Shown here piece by piece: positions 57,038 through 64,000 of a stretch of DNA of 64,000 nt. Within the stretch, counting starts at the first letter, position 1; the number at the start of each line of letters is the position of its first letter. Below the pieces are notes generated by a model that saw nothing but the letters and a program-made list of their open reading frames with translations, had not been told where the DNA came from and ran no database searches. The stretch spans positions 81,760-145,759 of the forward strand of contig CAVUAN010000021.1 in NCBI GenBank assembly GCA_963739435.1. Reading direction: 5' to 3'. A program made the position numbers and the translations under genes. Source of the DNA: CAVUAN01 sp963739435. Its GTDB lineage: Bacteria; Acidobacteriota; Thermoanaerobaculia; UBA5066; Gp7-AA6.

Positions 57038-57759
57038 GGGCCTTGGGGCGGAAATCCTCTCTGACGAACGACTTCGAAGCCAGCGGCGGCGGCGGCGGTC
57101 GAGACGTTCAGGGAGGCCAGCGACCCTGCCATGGGGAGCCGTGCCAGGACGTCGCACCCCTCCCGAACCAGCCGGCGGATCCCTTTTCCCTCGGCCCCGA
57201 GAACCAGAGCGAGGTCTCCAGTCAGGTCGAGCCCGTACAAAAGCTCGCCTGAAGGGTCGAGGCCGATCACCCTAAACCCTTCATCCTTAAGCTTATCGAT
57301 GGCTCGGCGGAGGTTTCCCACGCGGATGACCGGAACGCGCTCGACGGCTCCCGCCGAGCTCCTGGCCACCGCCTCGGACAGCGGCGCCGAGCCCCGTTCG
57401 GGGACGACCACCCGGGCGCCCACACCCTCGGCCACCCTCAAGACGGCTCCCAGGTTCTGAGGGTCCTGGACCTCGTCGAGGATGAAGAGGAGCCGTTGGC
57501 CGGGAGCCCCGTCGAGCGCCGCCTCGGGCGAAAGCAGCTCCCGCACGGCAATCCGAGCCACGGCTCCCTGGTGCCCGCGGGCCAGCCGCTCGAGCGCCGC
57601 CTTGTCGCCGTAGCGAACGGGGACGCCGGCGTCGCGGCAGGCCGCCTTCAGATCGTTGATGCGCCGGTCGCGGCGCCCGTTGTCGAAGAGGACGAACTCG
57701 ATCGAGCGCGGCCGGGAGCGGATCGCCTCTTCGATGGGGTGGAGGCGCGAAAGGATCAC
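57034..57759 (-). CDS. rlmB: TrmH-family rRNA methyltransferase, RlmB-like
   Basis: The 241 residues have an N-terminal substrate-binding domain and the SPOUT knot: RLLFILDEVQDPQNLGAVLR, LALVLGAEGKGIRRLVREGC and MAGSLASLNVSTAAAAAGFE. These are the three SpoU motifs with the conserved Asn, Glu and Ser/Asn. RlmB 2'-O-methylates G2251 of 23S rRNA in E. coli; the exact target here is inferred. The GTG start overlaps the ispF stop (GTGA). Confidence 0.88.
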   Translation of the reverse strand: MILSRLHPIEEAIRSRPRSIEFVLFDNGRRDRRINDLKAACRDAGVPVRYGDKAALERLARGHQGAVARIAVRELLSPEAALDGAPGQRLLFILDEVQDPQNLGAVLRVAEGVGARVVVPERGSAPLSEAVARSSAGAVERVPVIRVGNLRRAIDKLKDEGFRVIGLDPSGELLYGLDLTGDLALVLGAEGKGIRRLVREGCDVLARLPMAGSLASLNVSTAAAAAGFEVVRQRGFPPQGP

Positions 57760-58243
57760 TTCGGAACGAGGAGCACAACGGCCATGGCGGCCAGACCTTC
57801 CGTCCGGCCGACGAAACCGAGGCCGTTCGTGCTCGTGCCGCGGACGGACACCGACTCCGGCGGCACATCGAGCAACGCCGCCACGTGCGCCTGGATCTTC
57901 TCCGCGAAGGGAGCGATCTTCGGAGCCTCCGCGATGACAACGGCAGTCGACGTTGCCGACCACGAATCCGCGCTCGACCGCCATCTCCCTCGCGCGCTTC
58001 ACGAAGACTCCGCTGTCGGCCCCGCGCCACCGCGCGTCGTTGTCCGGGAACTGCTGGCCGAGGGAGCCCAAGCCGGCCGCTCCGAGGATTGCGTCGGCGA
58101 TGGCGTGGAGCAGCGCGTCCCCGTCCGAATGGCCGCGCAGGCCCCGGTTGTAGGGGATCTCGATTCCCCCGAGCCGCATCGGCCGTCCCGGCCGCGAAGG
58201 GATGCGAGTCAAAACCCAAGCCGACCCGAGGTGATTGATTCAT
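57756..58243 (-). CDS. ispF: 2-C-methyl-D-erythritol 2,4-cyclodiphosphate synthase, frameshifted
   Basis: The start MNQSPRVGLGFDSHPF has the zinc ligands Asp and His; then YNRGLRGHSDGDALLHAIAD gives the third ligand, and DNDARWRGADS follows. Frame changes lie near 58195 and 57945; the end is VIAEAPKIAPFAEKIQAHVA and GLAAMAVVLLVPK. Corrected length about 162. It makes the cyclic diphosphate of the MEP isoprenoid pathway. The ATG lies inside the octamer repeat array. Confidence 0.9.
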
Positions 58244-58323
58244 TGATTCATTTTCTCATTGATTCATTGGGGGAGCATTCAATGAGTCAATGAATCAATG
58301 AATCAATGTTTCAATGAATCAAT
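58234..58323. repeat. Inverted pair of octamer tandem arrays between ispD and ispF
   Basis: The left arm (58234-58269) is ATTGATTC repeated, the right arm (58277-58323) is GAATCAAT repeated, with a 7-base loop. The ispD TGA stop and the ispF ATG are both inside the array. Same family as 14480-14572. Confidence 0.88.
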
Positions 58324-58972
58324 TCTTCTCAGGATCGCCTCCGCCATCTCGAGGTCCTCCGGTGCTGTGATCTTAAAGCCGAACCGCGAGACCGGCACCA
58401 CGGCGACCGGGATGCCGAGAGCCTCGCACAGGGAGGCCTCGTCGGTCGCCTCGCGCCCGGAGGCCAGCGCCTGGCGCAGCAGGTCCGCCCGGAAGGCCTG
58501 TGGGGTGCCCGCGGCCCAGAGGCCGCTGCGGTCCACCGTCGCGACGATCCGCTCCCCTTCGACACGCTTGACGGTGTCGACGATCGGCGTCGCCGCGATG
58601 GCCGCTCCGACCTGCTCGGCCGCCGCAATGGTGGCGGCCACCTCCTTCGCGGAGACGAGGGGCCGGGCGGCGTCGTGGATGCAGACGATGTCCCTCGGAA
58701 GCGCCCCGGCGCGGTCGAAGGCGCGCCGCACGGACTCGGCGCGCGTGACGCCGCCCGCGACAACCTCGCCGCGCCCGCGGACGAGCGCCTCGAAGTCGGC
58801 GATCCGCTCGGCCGGGGCTGCCACGATCAGGGCGTCGAACGACACCCCGCCGAACGTGTCCAGGCACCAGCAGATCATCGGCCGGCCGTACGAGCGGCAC
58901 GAGAGCCTTCGGCTCCGGGCGCCCCAGCCGCACGCCCATCCCCGCCGCCGCAACGATCAAAACGGATCCCAC
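58303..58972 (-). CDS. ispD: 2-C-methyl-D-erythritol 4-phosphate cytidylyltransferase, one frameshift
   Basis: The N-terminus VGSVLIVAAAGMGVRLG and PKALVPL is the nucleotide-binding loop. A frame change near 58885 follows; then DALIVAAPAE, GGVTRAESVRRAFD, IHDAARPLVS and GTPQAFRADLLRQAL. Corrected length about 222. The GTG start overlaps the frr stop (TAGTG). It is the MEP-pathway step two before ispF. The last residues (RIDSLKH) come from the repeat. Confidence 0.9.
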
Positions 58973-59529
58973 TAGACGGCGAGAATCTCTTTCTCTTTTG
59001 CCTTCAGGGCCTCGTCGACCTCGATGATCTTCTTGTCGGTCAGCTTCTGCGATTCCTCGAGGGCTCGGCGCTCGTCGTCCTCGGAGATCTTCTTGTCCTT
59101 GAACATCTTCTTGAAGGTGTCGTTGGCCTCGTGGCGGAAACGCCGGATCTCGACGCGCGCCTCCTCGGCCATGTGGTGCGCCTTCTTCGCGAGCTCCTTG
59201 CGCCTCTCCTCGGTCGGCTGCGGGATCGGGATCCGCACGAGCTTGCCGTCGTTCTGCGGGTTCAAGCCGAGGTCGGACTTCCGGATCGCCCGCTCGATCT
59301 CGACCGCCATCTTCGGGTCCCACGGCGCCGCGAGGATCATCGTGGGCTCCGGAACCGAAAGGTTGGCGACCTGGTTGATCGGCACGTCGGCGCCGTAGGC
59401 CGAAACGAGCAGGCCGTCCAGGATCGCCAGGTTCGCGCGCCCGGTGCGCAGCGTCTTGAAGCGCTCCTTCAGGTGGGCGACCGCGTCGGTCATCCGTTTC
59501 TCGATCTGCTTCAGCTCTTCTCTCGTCAT
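58972..59529 (-). CDS. frr: Ribosome recycling factor
   Basis: The 185 residues contain LKERFKTLRTGRANLAILDG, GADVPINQVANLSVPEPTMI and the long-helix basic segments. It splits post-termination ribosomes with EF-G. It overlaps pyrH in an ATGA. Confidence 0.97.
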   Translation of the reverse strand: MTREELKQIEKRMTDAVAHLKERFKTLRTGRANLAILDGLLVSAYGADVPINQVANLSVPEPTMILAAPWDPKMAVEIERAIRKSDLGLNPQNDGKLVRIPIPQPTEERRKELAKKAHHMAEEARVEIRRFRHEANDTFKKMFKDKKISEDDERRALEESQKLTDKKIIEVDEALKAKEKEILAV

Positions 59530-60257
59530 GGCTCGACACCCTCCGTCACGAGCGAGCCGATGTCCTCTCCGCGGACGACCCGCTCGATGTTGCCCCGGAC
59601 ATTCAGATTGAAGACGCGAATCGGGACCCCGTTCTCCATGCACAGCGCGATGGCTGCGGCGTCCATCACCTGGAGGCCGGCCGACAGCGCCTCGCGGTAG
59701 GACAGGACCTTCAGGAACTTTGCCCCCGGGTTCTTCTTCGGATCGGCGTCGAAAACGCCGTCGACCTTCGTCGCCTTGAGCAGCACGTCGGCCTTGATCT
59801 CGTTGGCCCGCAGCGCGGCCGCGGAGTCCGTCGTGAAGAAGGGATTGCCGGTGCCGCCCACCAGCAGCACGATCCGCCCTTTCTCGAGATGCCGGGCGGC
59901 GCGCCGGCGCAGGAAGGGCTCGGCGATCTGGCGCATTTCGACGGCCGACATCAGCCGCGTGACGAGGCCGCGCTTTTCGAGCGCGTCCTGCAGGGCCAGG
60001 CCGTTGATGACCGTGGCCAGAAGGCCCATGTGGTCGCCCGCCACGCGATCGATGCCCTGCGCGGCGGCGGCCATGCCCCGGATGATGTTGCCGCCGCCCA
60101 GGACGACGGCCGTCTCGACGCCCAGGCCGTGGACGTCACGCACCTCGTCGGCGATCCGGGCAACGACTTCGGGCGCGATCCCGAACTTCTGGTCTCCCAT
60201 CAACGCTTCCCCCGAGAGCTTCAGGAGGATGCGGCGGTAGACCGGATGTTGCCCCAT
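59526..60257 (-). CDS. pyrH: UMP kinase
   Basis: The 243 residues of the amino-acid kinase fold include RRILLKLSGEALMGDQKFGI, VVLGGGNIIRG and VGGTGNPFFTTDSAAALRA. It phosphorylates UMP to UDP and is hexameric in other bacteria. The order tsf-pyrH-frr is conserved. Confidence 0.97.
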   Translation of the reverse strand: MGQHPVYRRILLKLSGEALMGDQKFGIAPEVVARIADEVRDVHGLGVETAVVLGGGNIIRGMAAAAQGIDRVAGDHMGLLATVINGLALQDALEKRGLVTRLMSAVEMRQIAEPFLRRRAARHLEKGRIVLLVGGTGNPFFTTDSAAALRANEIKADVLLKATKVDGVFDADPKKNPGAKFLKVLSYREALSAGLQVMDAAAIALCMENGVPIRVFNLNVRGNIERVVRGEDIGSLVTEGVEP

Positions 60258-60295
60258 GCGGAGGGATTATCCGACGAAACGGCGCGGAGCGCTCC

Positions 60296-61186
60296 TCAAG
60301 CCGCGGTGTCCGCGCTGGCGGCGGGCCGCCCGAGCGACTCGCCGAGCTTGAACCGGGCAAAACGCAGGCCGAGGGCGTCCTTGCCGCCGCGCTCGACGAT
60401 CACCTGCCCGACGGTCTTGTCCGGGTCCTTCACGAAGGCCTGCTCGGTCAGCACGGTCTCCTGGTAGAACTTCTCGACCTTGCCGTTGGCGATCCGCTCG
60501 ACGACGTTGGCGGGCTTGCCGGAAGCCGTGGCCTGCGCGCGGGCGATCTCTCTCTCGGCCTCGAGGATCTCGGGCGTGACCTCGCCGCGCGCGGCAAAGC
60601 GCGGGTCCGAGGCCGCCACATGCATCGCGAGATCCTTTCCGAGCTCCTCGTCCTTGCCGCCGGGCATTCCCACGACGACGCCGATCCGGCCGTTGCCATG
60701 GATGTAGCACGAAAAGGTCTCGCCCGGCCGCGGCGTCCAGCGCACGAAGCGGCGGACCTGGATGTTCTCCTTGAGCGTCGAAACGAGCTGCAGGACGGCG
60801 TCGTGAACGGTCTCGCCGCCCGGCCACGAGAGGCGGGCCGCCTCGGAGACGTCGCCCGAGGTCGTGTCGCCAAAGGCGTCGTGCGCCGCGATGCGATCGG
60901 CCAGCTTCTCGGCGAAGTCGCGGAACCCCTCCGTGCGGGCGACGAAGTCGGTCTCGCAGTTGACCTCGACGAGGACGGCGCCCTTGACGCCGACCTTCGC
61001 CACGACCAGGCCCTCGCTCGCGGCGCGGCCGGCCTTGCTCGCGGCCGCCGCGAGGCCCTTCTTGCGCAGGATCGTCCGCGCCGCCTCGAAGTCGCCGCCG
61101 GATTCGACGAGCGCCTTCTTGCACTCCATCATCCCGACGCCCGTCTCCGCGCGCAGGTCAGCCACCATCTTCGACGTGATTTCCAT
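60296..61186 (-). CDS. tsf: Elongation factor Ts
   Basis: The 296 residues have MVADLRAETGVGMMECKKAL and the core VLVEVNCETDFVARTEGFRD. It exchanges GDP for GTP on EF-Tu. The C-terminal dimerisation domain is complete. Confidence 0.96.
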   Translation of the reverse strand: MEITSKMVADLRAETGVGMMECKKALVESGGDFEAARTILRKKGLAAAASKAGRAASEGLVVAKVGVKGAVLVEVNCETDFVARTEGFRDFAEKLADRIAAHDAFGDTTSGDVSEAARLSWPGGETVHDAVLQLVSTLKENIQVRRFVRWTPRPGETFSCYIHGNGRIGVVVGMPGGKDEELGKDLAMHVAASDPRFAARGEVTPEILEAEREIARAQATASGKPANVVERIANGKVEKFYQETVLTEQAFVKDPDKTVGQVIVERGGKDALGLRFARFKLGESLGRPAASADTAA

Positions 61187-61214
61187 GGTTCCTTCTGTGA
61201 GACCCAAACCGGGG

Positions 61215-61276
61215 GTCCAAAGTCCAAAGTCCAAAGTCCAAAGGAGCCCCGAGCTCCTCGACTTTGGACTTTGGAC
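61215..61276. repeat. Inverted pair of GTCCAAA heptamer arrays between rpsB and tsf
   Basis: Four copies of GTCCAAA (61215-61243) face a right arm of about two and a half copies of TTTGGAC (61260-61276), with a 16-base loop containing GAGCTC. The RNA would form a long stem between two cotranscribed genes. Confidence 0.88.
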
Positions 61277-61281
61277 CGTTC

Positions 61282-62058
61282 TTACGACGCCTGATCCTGA
61301 ATGACCGCTGTCGTGGAGAGCTCCGGCGTGCGCGGCCGATCTTCCTCGGACGCCGCCTCCGCCCCGCGCTCTTCCTGGGCGTGCAGCCCTTCGAGAACGG
61401 CGTCGGCGACCTTGGACGTGAAGAGGCGGATCGCGCGGATCGCGTCGTCGTTGCCCGGGATCACGTGGTCGATCACGTCGGGATCGCAGTTGGTGTCCAC
61501 GACGGCCACGACGGGGATCCCGAGGATGTTCGCTTCCTTGACGGCGATGTACTCCTGCTTGGGATCGATGACGAAGAGCGCGTCCGGCAGCTCGTCCATC
61601 TCCTTGATCCCGGCCAGGTTCTTCTGCAGCTTCTCGCGCTCGCGCTCGAGACGCAGCCGCTCCTTCTTCGTGAGGTTCTCGTTGTCTTCCTGGGCGAGAA
61701 CTCCCTCGATCTCCTTCAAGCGGTGGATCGACTTGCGGATCGTCGAGAAGTTGGTGAGGGTGCCGCCCAGCCACCGGGTGTTCACGTAGAACATCCCGCA
61801 GCGGTTGGCCTCCTCGTAGATCGCGTCCTGGGCCTGCCGCTTCGTTCCGACGAACAAGACGTTCTTGCCGGCGGCGGCGAGCTCCGAGACGAAGTTCGAG
61901 GCTTCTTTGAACTGCTTGAGCGTCTTCTGAAGGTCAATGATGTAGATCCCATTGCGCTTGCCGAAGATGAACTTCTTCATCTTCGGGTTCCAGCGCTTGG
62001 TCTGATGACCGAAGTGGACGCCAGCCTCGAGCAGTTCCTTCATCGAAATAGACGCCAG
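61282..62058 (-). CDS. rpsB: Ribosomal protein S2, probable CTG start
   Basis: The core has MKELLEAGVHFGHQTKRWNP, NTRWLGGTLTNFSTI and PDALFVIDPKQEYIAVKEA. An ATG at 62043 is available, but the residues before it (LASIS) match the usual S2 start (MA-SMKELLEAG), and AGGTG lies just upstream of a CTG at 62058. I annotate the CTG start; length 258. S2 completes the 30S subunit. Confidence 0.93.
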   Translation of the reverse strand: MASISMKELLEAGVHFGHQTKRWNPKMKKFIFGKRNGIYIIDLQKTLKQFKEASNFVSELAAAGKNVLFVGTKRQAQDAIYEEANRCGMFYVNTRWLGGTLTNFSTIRKSIHRLKEIEGVLAQEDNENLTKKERLRLEREREKLQKNLAGIKEMDELPDALFVIDPKQEYIAVKEANILGIPVVAVVDTNCDPDVIDHVIPGNDDAIRAIRLFTSKVADAVLEGLHAQEERGAEAASEEDRPRTPELSTTAVIQDQAS

Positions 62059-62107
62059 ATGACACCTGCCTTTCTTCCGAACACCTTTCGGCGCTCGGAT
62101 ACGGTCG

Positions 62108-62503
62108 TTACCGCTTGCTGAACTGGAACCGGGCTCGCGCGCCGCGCTGCCCGTACTTCTTGCGTTCCTTCATCCGGGGATCGCGAGTCAGGAAACCGTC
62201 CTTCTTGAGCTTCTTGCGCAGCTCCAGGTTGTACTCCGTCAAGGCGCGCGCGATGCCGTGACGGATCGCGCCGGCCTGCCCGGTCGGTCCGCCGCCGGCC
62301 ACCGTGACGTGGATGTCGAAGCGCTCGGCCGTCTCCGTTGCCTGGAGCGGCTGCTTGATGACCATCTTCAGAACGTTGTTGGGGAAGTAGTCGTCGAGGG
62401 AGCGCTTGTTGACCGTGATCGCGCCGGTCCCGGCCACGAGCCGGACGCGAGCCATGGATGTCTTGCGCCGACCGGTGGCCCTGTGCTGGATGTCGACCGC
62501 CAA
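62108..62503 (-). CDS. rpsI: Ribosomal protein S9
   Basis: The 131 residues end in the P-site-reaching KKYGQRGARARFQFSKR and include ATGRRKTSMARVRLVAGTG. TTG start preceded by AGGAGG with 6-base spacing. It follows rplM. Confidence 0.96.
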   Translation of the reverse strand: MAVDIQHRATGRRKTSMARVRLVAGTGAITVNKRSLDDYFPNNVLKMVIKQPLQATETAERFDIHVTVAGGGPTGQAGAIRHGIARALTEYNLELRKKLKKDGFLTRDPRMKERKKYGQRGARARFQFSKR

Positions 62504-62514
62504 AATGAATCCTC

Positions 62515-62964
62515 CTAAGCCTTTCGCGCCGCGAGCGAAATCGTCTTCGGCCGCTGCGCCTCGTGGGGGTGCTTGTCGCCCCGGTAGACCTTGAGCTTCT
62601 TCAACTGCTTGCGGCCGAGCTTGGTCTTCGGCAGCATCCCCCGGACGGCCTCTTCGATCATCCGCTCCGGGTACTTGGCCTGCAGGTCCCGGGCGCCGAC
62701 GGTCTTCAACCCGCCGGGATATCCCGTGTGGCGGTGGTAGACCTTCTCCTCGGACTTGCGGCCGGTCAGCTTGACCTTCGCGGCGTTGGTGACGACCACG
62801 AAATCGCCGCCGTCGAGGTACGGGACCCAGTTGGCCCGGTGCTTGCCGGACAGCAGGCGCGCCACGCGCGTCGCCAGGCGCCCGAGCACCTGGTCCGCAG
62901 CGTCCACGACGTGCCAGTCGTGGCGGATGTCGGCAGCCTTCACCATGGGAGTGCCAGAACTCAT
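62515..62964 (-). CDS. rplM: Ribosomal protein L13
   Basis: The 149 residues include HVVDAADQVLGRLATRVARL, LTGRKSEEKVYHRHTGYPGG and MLPKTKLGRKQLKKLKVYRG. First gene of the rplM-rpsI-rpsB-tsf unit. A later ATG (MVKAADIRHDW) is a possible start, but only the first has a plausible AAGGA upstream. Confidence 0.96.
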   Translation of the reverse strand: MSSGTPMVKAADIRHDWHVVDAADQVLGRLATRVARLLSGKHRANWVPYLDGGDFVVVTNAAKVKLTGRKSEEKVYHRHTGYPGGLKTVGARDLQAKYPERMIEEAVRGMLPKTKLGRKQLKKLKVYRGDKHPHEAQRPKTISLAARKA

Positions 62965-63057
62965 TCCTGAAATCCTTTAACAAACCGGCGCGACCCCCAC
63001 AGGGCGCGCCGAAAAAGCTCGATTCCGCACGGAAAAACCGTCTCGGAAGGGCGCGTA

Positions 63058-63086
63058 AGAATACGCAAGCCCCCCCCGCTTGTCAA
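63058..63086 (-). promoter_or_regulatory. Promoter of the rplM-rpsI-rpsB-tsf-pyrH-frr-ispDF-rlmB unit
   Basis: On the minus strand TTGACA (63081-63086) and TATTCT (63058-63063) are 17 bases apart. The leader would be about 85 bases. The spacer contains a run of eight G on that strand. Confidence 0.75.
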
Positions 63087-63104
63087 ACGAGGAGGGCTTG
63101 GGGG

Positions 63105-63122
63105 GGCCCCCTGTGGGGGGCC
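63105..63122. terminator. GC-rich hairpin after the regulator gene
   Basis: GGCCCCC and GGGGGCC pair around TGT. It lies between the regulator and the rplM promoter. No T-tract, so termination is uncertain. Confidence 0.3.
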
Positions 63123-63139
63123 TGGCCGGGTAACCTCTA

Positions 63140-63953
63140 TTAAGGGAGCCTAGAGCGCGGTGGCCCTGGGCGAACCGGATGAGGATCAGCTCGGCGCGGC
63201 GCTTGACGCCGTGCTTGGCGAGCAGGTTCGAGACGTGGAACTTGGCCGTGCGCGGGAGAGATGTGCAGGCGGGTCGCAATCTCCTTGTTCGACAGGTTCT
63301 CCTGGACGAGCCCGAGGACCTCTTCCTCGCGGCGGGACAGGTCGGCCCCATCGTGCGGCTGCCGGGCCCGGGAGGAGCTTCCGAGCGTGTGCTCGACGAA
63401 CCGAGACAGGAGCGACCGGGGTACCCAGTAGCCGCCGGCCTTGAGGGTGTCCAGGGCCCTTCCCAGGTTTTCCCGAGCGTCGTTGTAGCGGATGAGGCCC
63501 CGAACGCCCGAGCGCAGGAGGGCGAACGCCGTGGCGTCGTCGAACTTCTCGCCGACCACCACGATGCGCCCGTGCGGAGCCCGGTGCAGGATCCTCGAGA
63601 CGAGCACCTCGGCCGCGTGGCGGTGCGCCGGCAGGTCGACGACATACGCCGAGGTGCGGGGCAGCGTCGCCGACTTTGCGCTGGTGCCGTCGGCCTCGAG
63701 CCGCCGCGTCTGGACACGGAATTTTCGTTCCGTCAGCGAGTGCTCGAACTCCGCGAGCGCCAGCGGGTGGGTGGCGCAAAGACAGACCGTGGCGCCGCGC
63801 GCCTTGCCAGTCTTCGGCAAGGACGCGAAGCGTATCCGATTCTCCTGTCCCTGGCAACGAGCTCCCTGCACTATCGGACAGGTCGGCTGATTCCGCCGCG
63901 GTCCACGGCCGGGCGGTCTGCATTTCGGGACTCACGGGCGGATCGAGCTTCAC
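63140..63953 (-). CDS. LuxR-family regulator with degenerate receiver-like domain, frameshifted
   Basis: The C-terminal part is a LuxR helix-turn-helix: LSRREEEVLGLVQENLSNKE, IATRLHIS, then after a frame change near 63262 KFHVSNLLAKHGVKRRAELI. The N-terminal part resembles a receiver domain (TVCLCATHPLALAEFEHSL; SAYVVDLPAH; GRIVVVGEKFDDATAFALLR; GVRGLIRYND), but the acidic pair of strand 1 is replaced by Ala-Thr and the switch Lys is missing. A GTG at 63953 overlaps the stop of an upstream gene (GTGA); a second frame change near 63850 links it to the receiver. The C-terminal end near 63140-63150 is uncertain. Confidence 0.7.
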
Positions 63954-64000
63954 TGCGGAGGCTCCGCGTCAGCGCCCGAAAAGGCGAGGACGATCAGGTC
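63950..64000 (-). CDS. C-terminal end of an unidentified gene (truncated at the window edge)
   Basis: An open frame from the right edge, DLIVLAFSGADAEPPQ, ends in a TGA that overlaps the GTG start of the regulator (GTGA). The overlap is the same coupling used elsewhere in the window, so this is probably the 3' end of a co-transcribed gene. Too short to identify. Confidence 0.5.
   Translation of the reverse strand, partial: DLIVLAFSGADAEPPQ

Noticed and set aside
58234..58323. CRISPR array
   Set aside because: The repeats are 8 bases with no spacers and are arranged as an inverted pair.

Overview
This window is a piece of a GC-rich bacterial chromosome that looks like Acidobacteriota. The lineage call rests on three genes: a large TonB-dependent receptor-like protein with an N-terminal carboxypeptidase-regulatory fold, a VWFA protein of the acidobacterial type, and a secreted TPR protein with the same carboxypeptidase-like domain. 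The ribosomal gene order is the ancestral bacterial one. I see no phage, insertion sequence, CRISPR array or rRNA operon. The closer class (for example Thermoanaerobaculia or Holophagae) is a guess.

Layout. 1-906 is the 3' end of an EF-G paralogue. 1047-6974 is central carbon metabolism: rpiB and transketolase on the minus strand, divergent from a glycogen debranching enzyme and a glycosyltransferase. 6896-13079 is a minus-strand envelope block: VWFA protein, TPR/carboxypeptidase-like protein, TonB-dependent receptor. A 320-base intergenic region full of perfect inverted repeats separates it from a plus-strand M24 peptidase. 14566-22671 is mixed housekeeping: TPR membrane protein, LysM-amidase, gatC-gatA, cca, a PilT-like ATPase with a coiled-coil tail, and a VanZ-like protein.

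22687-42727 is one uninterrupted minus-strand translation superoperon (str, S10, spc and alpha segments), transcribed rpsL to rplQ from a near-consensus promoter at 42858-42886. 43220-56921 is a second minus-strand unit: tRNA-Thr, tRNA-Tyr, tRNA-Gly, tRNA-Thr, tuf, rpmG, tRNA-Trp, secE, nusG, rplK, rplA, rplJ, rplL, rpoB, rpoC, started by a promoter at 57009-57037 and closed by a terminator at 43161-43195. 57034-62964 is a third unit: rplM, rpsI, rpsB, tsf, pyrH, frr, ispD, ispF, rlmB, from a promoter at 63058-63086. The right edge holds a LuxR-like regulator and the tail of one more gene.

Together the window encodes most of the ribosome, the RNA polymerase core (rpoA, rpoB, rpoC), the elongation factors, the Sec translocon core, and isoprenoid and UMP metabolism.

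Quality warning: about eighteen genes, nearly all essential, carry single-base frameshifts, mostly one extra base. Comparing the two tuf copies places one of these at a single inserted base (39369). They look like consensus errors, so I annotate those genes as full-length CDS and give approximate shift positions.

The most interesting signals are an eight-cysteine insertion in RpoB that resembles the beta-prime zinc finger; short tandem-repeat families (one octamer, two heptamers) that sit at gene boundaries and supply start or stop codons; and a PilT-like ATPase with an internal ribosome-binding site in front of a coiled-coil tail.
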